From positions 1,550,001-1,614,000 of the forward strand of contig NZ_OY787464.1 of assembly GCF_963678845.1 (NCBI RefSeq): 64,000 nt of DNA, read 5' to 3'. Under the pieces are notes generated by a model, which saw nothing but the letters and a program-made list of their open reading frames with translations, had not been told where the DNA came from and did no database searches. This stretch comes from an uncultured Bacteroides sp. (lineage in GTDB: Bacteria; Bacteroidota; Bacteroidia; Bacteroidales; Bacteroidaceae). Made by a program: the position numbers and the translations under genes. Shown piece by piece: positions 60,152-64,000 of the stretch (the first letter of the stretch is position 1; the number at the start of each line of letters is the position of its first letter).

Positions 60152-60715
60152 TTACAATATTTCCTTTGAGAGTTCTTTCAGTTTCTTATTCAAAAGCTTT
60201 AGTTGCTTTTCACTTCCACTCCGGATTACATACCTTACTTTTCCCGTTTTATCTATCAACAAACTCGTTGGAGTAACAGATATTCCTGTTCTGCTAATAA
60301 AATTTATCGCATTGGGAAGTTGATGAAACAAGGAATGTTTTTTAATTATAATCTCATTAATTTGTTGCGGTGTATTAAATGTGACCGACAGGAAATTAGC
60401 CTCTGGATATTTTTCCGTCAATTCATTTAGCTGAGCAATCTCCTTTATATAAGGTTCACAATAGATATGCCAAATATTTATCAGGGTTACTTTTCCCTTG
60501 ATGCTATGATTTGTCCAAAGCTTCCCGTTGGTATCTGTTAAAGCAAATTCCGGGCAAGGCTTGTCACAAAGTTTATCTTCCAAAGCTTTATCATCGGCCT
60601 TTTGCCTGGCTTTAGATACTTTCAGTTCTCCATTCCCAAGATCATCACTACCCTGAGCACTATATACAGTAAAAACACTGCAAAACATCATCAACAACAA
60701 AAAATTCTTTCTCAT
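60152..60715 (-). CDS. TlpA-like periplasmic thioredoxin-fold protein with a single active-site cysteine
   Basis: 187 residues with a signal peptide (ending VYSAQ). The redoxin fold is clear: PEFALTDTNGKLW, KGKVTLINIWHIYC and the cis-Pro loop SVTPTSLLID. The usual W-C-x-x-C is IWHIYCEPYIKE, so Cys86 remains but the second cysteine is Tyr89. Two further cysteines, Cys50 and Cys54 (LCDKPC), lie just before the fold and might act as resolving or metal-binding partners. A simple disulfide reductase role is unlikely. It is cotranscribed 14 bases behind the cysteine desulfidase-like gene. Confidence 0.85.
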   Translation of the reverse strand: MRKNFLLLMMFCSVFTVYSAQGSDDLGNGELKVSKARQKADDKALEDKLCDKPCPEFALTDTNGKLWTNHSIKGKVTLINIWHIYCEPYIKEIAQLNELTEKYPEANFLSVTFNTPQQINEIIIKKHSLFHQLPNAINFISRTGISVTPTSLLIDKTGKVRYVIRSGSEKQLKLLNKKLKELSKEIL

Positions 60716-60729
60716 GAAATCATTCTAAC

Positions 60730-62013
60730 TTAACATTTATTGGTCATAATCTGCAATACCAGCTTATCTGTTTCATTCATCCCTTCAGAACCGATAAGAG
60801 TCAAATTTCGGATACAACGGTCCACATCATTATCTATAATCCCTTCCACAGAAGTAACACATTTATTCTCCATGGCCATCATGGCAGAAAGAACTGCAGT
60901 AGAAACTCCGCTAGTCAGCTTCAGAGAGCAGCTTGGCTTAGCTCCGTCACAAATCATTCCTGTTAGGTTGGCAATCATATTCTTTACGGCAAAGCAAATA
61001 TGTTCAAAGCCTCCACCCATAAGAAGAGTAATGCCACAACTGGAACCGGTAGCAGCCACCACACATCCGCAGAGAGCAGAAAGACGTCCCAGACTTTGCT
61101 TGATATATATCACAGTAAGATGACTAAGCATCAATGCCCGCGTCAGTTCTTCTATATTTTTTTTATTTTCTTCCGCATAAACAACAACCGGTAAAGTGGC
61201 GGCAATTCCCTGATTTCCACTTCCCGAATTACTCATTACAGGAATCATTGCACCAGCCATCCTGGCATCGCAAGCAGCAGATGTATAAGAAAGAATATGA
61301 GAAAAAATGCTATCTCCCATGATTTCCTTTTCATACTTTCCTTTTAAAGTTCTCCCTAAAGCATGACCATACTCTCCTTTTAAAGATTTTTCGGCTGCTG
61401 CTTTATTGATTCTTGCAGTTTCAAGTATAAAATTTATTTCTTCCAGAGGTGCAGTCATTGCAAAATCATAAACCTTTCGCATGGAGAGTTCGGGTTCTTC
61501 TTCCGTTTCATCCCCCTGAACCGCCTGCTGTTTATTAAGCAGAACATTTTCTCCTAAAGAGACATATACAAAGTTAGTATGCCCGCCCGCAATTATTGCT
61601 TTACTATTCTCTGCACCAGCTTCACAAATTACTTCTATATAAAGTTTTTCAGAAATATCTTCTTTAAGCAGAATATTGATTCGCTTTTCAGCAATCATCT
61701 GTTTTCCTTTTTCCAAGGCTTCCGGAGTACAGTCTCTTAGTACCTCCAGTTGATATTCAGATTTACCAATCAACGCTCCCAATGCCACAGCAATAGGAAG
61801 TCCTATCATCTCCGTACCGGGAATCCCAACTCCCATGGCATTCTTTAATATATTGGCACTTAGATAAAGGGTTATTCTCTGAGGACATTTACCCAAAGTC
61901 TCACTTGCCTTTGCAACAGCCAGTGCAACTGCAATAGGTTCTGTACAACCAATAGCCGGAATAACTTCCCGATTCACCAATGCTATAATCTGTTTTCTTT
62001 CTGCTTCAATCAT
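60730..62013 (-). CDS. L-cysteine desulfidase/L-serine dehydratase-like protein (UPF0597, CyuA/YhaM type)
   Basis: 427 residues. The N-terminal IPAIGCTEPIAVALAVAKA (Cys23) and the C-terminal SGSGNQGIAATLPVV, CGCVVAATGSSCGITLLMGG and GMICDGAKPSCSLKLTSG blocks match the family in which conserved cysteines hold a 4Fe-4S cluster. Members break cysteine to pyruvate, ammonia and sulfide. It is a soluble cytoplasmic enzyme. A -7 box (TAATTTTG, 62041-62034) lies 20 bases upstream without a clear -33. The TlpA-like gene follows in the same transcript. Confidence 0.9.
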   Translation of the reverse strand: MIEAERKQIIALVNREVIPAIGCTEPIAVALAVAKASETLGKCPQRITLYLSANILKNAMGVGIPGTEMIGLPIAVALGALIGKSEYQLEVLRDCTPEALEKGKQMIAEKRINILLKEDISEKLYIEVICEAGAENSKAIIAGGHTNFVYVSLGENVLLNKQQAVQGDETEEEPELSMRKVYDFAMTAPLEEINFILETARINKAAAEKSLKGEYGHALGRTLKGKYEKEIMGDSIFSHILSYTSAACDARMAGAMIPVMSNSGSGNQGIAATLPVVVYAEENKKNIEELTRALMLSHLTVIYIKQSLGRLSALCGCVVAATGSSCGITLLMGGGFEHICFAVKNMIANLTGMICDGAKPSCSLKLTSGVSTAVLSAMMAMENKCVTSVEGIIDNDVDRCIRNLTLIGSEGMNETDKLVLQIMTNKC

Positions 62014-62178
62014 TGCTGTTTTATTTCTCGTGGCAAAATTACAAATAAAATCAGAGCTTAGTGGTTCATAAACTTATTTATTTAAGATAGAGGTACCGCT
62101 GTTAATAAAAATCGATCCAATAGAGGCATAAACAATTAAACACACAAATGAGACGTTTAAAAACAAACAAAAAGAGTC

Positions 62179-62991
62179 CTACCAACCTTTAACAGCGCCA
62201 CCTTTAAATACCTGCTCAGCTGTTTTAGCTACCTCGTCTGACTGGAATGCCTGAACGAATTTCTTCACTTTCTCTTCGTTCTTATTATCTTCTCTTGATA
62301 CGATCAGATTCACGTACGGTGAATTTTTATCTTCTGCGAAAAGTCCATCTTTTAGTAATAACCCGGCTTGTGTGGCAAATGTATTGTTTATGACGGCAAT
62401 TGCAACTTTTTCATCGTCTAATACTCGTGGCAGCTGTGGAGCTTCCAGTTCCATTATTTTCAGATTCTTTGGATTTGCAGTAATGTCTGTAACCTTTGGA
62501 ATGGCTCCCGACTGTGCGCTAAGTTTTATCAGACCGGCCTTTTGCAACAGTAGTAAAGCTCTTCCGCCATTTGTGATATCATTGGGAATTACAATTGTGC
62601 TTCCGTTCTTTAGTTCGGCTACAGACTTGATTTTCTTTGAATAACCTGCAAGCGGGTAAACAAAAGTGCAACCCACAACTGCGAATTTGTATCCGCGTTG
62701 CTTTATCTGGTCGTCAAGGAAAGGTTTGTGCTGATATGCATTCACGTCAATATCACCTTGGTGTAAAGCTGTATTGGGCATGATAAAGTCATTAAACTGT
62801 ACTAGTTCCACATCAAGACCGTATTTCTCTTTAGCTACCTTTTGTGCAGCTTGTGCTACAACATATTCGGGACCCGATTCCACACCTACTATAATATGGT
62901 TTGGGTCGCTCTTTTTCTTTCCTCCGCATGAAGCAAGTATGAGCAGAGCAATTGCGCTGAATGATATAAGTAATAAATATTTTCTTCTCAT
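62179..62991 (-). CDS. metQ: Methionine ABC transporter substrate-binding lipoprotein
   Basis: 270 residues of the NlpA/MetQ family. Lipobox LILASC; then IIVGVESGPEYVVAQAAQKVAKEKYG and VNAYQHKPFLDDQIKQRG, where Tyr/His-rich positions bind methionine. It binds D/L-methionine at the periplasmic face and delivers it to MetI/MetN, encoded upstream. 11 bases separate it from metI. No clear terminator was found in the 165-base gap behind it. Confidence 0.95.
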   Translation of the reverse strand: MRRKYLLLISFSAIALLILASCGGKKKSDPNHIIVGVESGPEYVVAQAAQKVAKEKYGLDVELVQFNDFIMPNTALHQGDIDVNAYQHKPFLDDQIKQRGYKFAVVGCTFVYPLAGYSKKIKSVAELKNGSTIVIPNDITNGGRALLLLQKAGLIKLSAQSGAIPKVTDITANPKNLKIMELEAPQLPRVLDDEKVAIAVINNTFATQAGLLLKDGLFAEDKNSPYVNLIVSREDNKNEEKVKKFVQAFQSDEVAKTAEQVFKGGAVKGW

Positions 62992-63002
62992 GATTCTGAA
63001 AT

Positions 63003-63656
63003 TTATCTGTGATTAATCTTTTTTGAAATGAAATCGCCTGTAAACTGGATAATAAATACTAATGCAACCAATAAGACCAGTACAATGTTCATCACCACCA
63101 GGTCATATCCCACATATCCGTATTGATAACCAATTTGTCCCAGGCCGCCGGCACCAACAGCTCCACCCATTGCTGAGTAGCCCACGAGTGTGATTAAAGT
63201 GATTGTTGCACTGTTTACCAGTGATGGCATAGCTTCGGGCAACAGAACTTTACTTATAATCTGAAAAGGTGTGGCTCCCATGGCACGTGAAGCTTCGATC
63301 AGTCCGTTGGGTATTTCCAGCAGACTGTTTTCCACCATGCGGGCAATGAACGGTGCTGCACCAATACTTAATGGCACCAATGCTGCTGCTACTCCGATAG
63401 ATGTTCCAACAATGACACGGGTAAAGGGAATCATCCATACGATAAGAATGATGAATGGAATAGCTCTGAATATATTTACAAAAATGGACAGGATACTATT
63501 TACTGTCTTGTTTTCTTTTATCTGACCTTTTCTGGTTATAAATAATGCAACTCCGAGCGGAAGTCCGAGTACAAAGCCAAAAAAGCCGGAGACGAATGTC
63601 ATGGTGATAGTCTCCCAAATACCTTTTATTAAAAGTTCAACCATTGAATCATACAT
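63003..63656 (-). CDS. metI: Methionine ABC transporter permease
   Basis: 217 residues, five membrane helices. The coupling motif EASRAMGATPFQIISKVLLPEAMPSL is near the middle and PFIARMVENSLLEI before it. It forms the methionine channel with MetN. It overlaps the metN stop by eight bases, so it is translationally coupled. Confidence 0.95.
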   Translation of the reverse strand: MYDSMVELLIKGIWETITMTFVSGFFGFVLGLPLGVALFITRKGQIKENKTVNSILSIFVNIFRAIPFIILIVWMIPFTRVIVGTSIGVAAALVPLSIGAAPFIARMVENSLLEIPNGLIEASRAMGATPFQIISKVLLPEAMPSLVNSATITLITLVGYSAMGGAVGAGGLGQIGYQYGYVGYDLVVMNIVLVLLVALVFIIQFTGDFISKKINHR

Positions 63657-64000
63657 ATCCTAAAACCTCCACTTTAATGTTTTTCTCTTTGAAAAGCTCT
63701 ACAGCTTTCAATTCATTGTCTACATCTCCTATAAGCTCAATGAGCATTACACCAAACTTCACACCTCCAGCATAATCCATCTGCGCGCAAACTATATTGC
63801 TGTTTGTGTGATACAACCGGGCTACTTCAGACAATGCCGCATTGGCCATTGACTCTCCCGATATCTCGAGCGTAATAAGCAGATTCTTGCCCTCTTCTGC
63901 TTCGGGATTCAGCTTTTCCAGATAGTTGAGAGGAATCTGCATCCTGACAGATGATGCTACCAGCTGCTTTGTCAGTTCATTTTTTGGATGAGAAAATATA
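63649..64000 (-). CDS. metN: Methionine ABC transporter ATP-binding protein, C-terminal part only
   Basis: The frame runs open to the window edge; only about 116 C-terminal residues are inside. They start with the post-nucleotide-domain segment FSHPKNELTKQLV and contain the NIL domain (about the last 90 residues: MANAALSEVARLYHTNSNIV and GVMLIELIGD), which binds methionine and inhibits transport. The ATPase domain lies beyond 64000. ATG codons inside this stretch, such as 63942, are internal. Confidence 0.93.
   Translation of the reverse strand, partial: IFSHPKNELTKQLVASSVRMQIPLNYLEKLNPEAEEGKNLLITLEISGESMANAALSEVARLYHTNSNIVCAQMDYAGGVKFGVMLIELIGDVDNELKAVELFKEKNIKVEVLGYV

Overview
The window reads as chromosomal DNA of a Bacteroides-like member of the Bacteroidota. 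The reasons are paired SusC/SusD outer-membrane genes, a hybrid two-component regulator, many secreted glycoside hydrolases, A-rich start regions without strong Shine-Dalgarno sequences, and repeated promoters of the Bacteroides type (-33 TTTG, about 20 bases, -7 TAnnTTTG). The DNA is AT-rich. No rRNA, tRNA or CRISPR array was seen.

Layout. (1) 1-14.5 kb, minus strand: a beta-mannan/galactomannan utilisation region with a SusD cut by the window edge, SusC, a CE7 acetyl esterase, a GH5_7 mannanase, a three-domain esterase and a GH27 alpha-galactosidase. A stray cytochrome c assembly gene (ccsBA type) and a small unknown gene lie inside it. (2) 15.0-16.0 kb: a complete IS982-family element with a perfect 8-bp target duplication. 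(3) 16-38.3 kb, minus strand: a second polysaccharide utilisation locus. One operon is susC (frameshifted), susD, GH92, two GH28 and a metallophosphoesterase. The other is GH89, an HGSNAT-like membrane acetyltransferase, GH92 and a small secreted protein. A 1421-residue hybrid two-component regulator lies between them. Both operon promoters carry the same pair of direct repeats spaced 21 bp, the best candidate for the regulator's binding site. (4) 38.7-47.5 kb: an AraC regulator with a 12-bp inverted repeat over its promoter, the aconitase-isocitrate dehydrogenase-citrate synthase operon with an MscS-type channel, then a DMT transporter and a DEDDh exonuclease. (5) 47.5-53 kb: an AT-rich accessory stretch with a divergent serpin-like lipoprotein, two unknown proteins, an M48 peptidase and a lipoprotein joining a BACON domain to a cytolysin-like core without a membrane-binding domain 4. 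(6) 53-59.2 kb: the ilvD-ilvB-ilvN-thioesterase-ilvC operon, preceded by a 24-codon leader peptide rich in Ile/Leu/Val and a complete attenuator. (7) 59.4-64 kb: a SlyD-type prolyl isomerase, a cysteine desulfidase-like gene paired with a TlpA-like protein lacking one active-site cysteine, and the metN(partial)-metI-metQ methionine transporter.

The most unusual items are the BACON/cytolysin-like protein, the serpin-like lipoprotein, the ilv attenuator, the shared operator of the second locus and the start-codon-occluding hairpin in the IS element. All homology statements rest on motifs read by eye; no searches were run.
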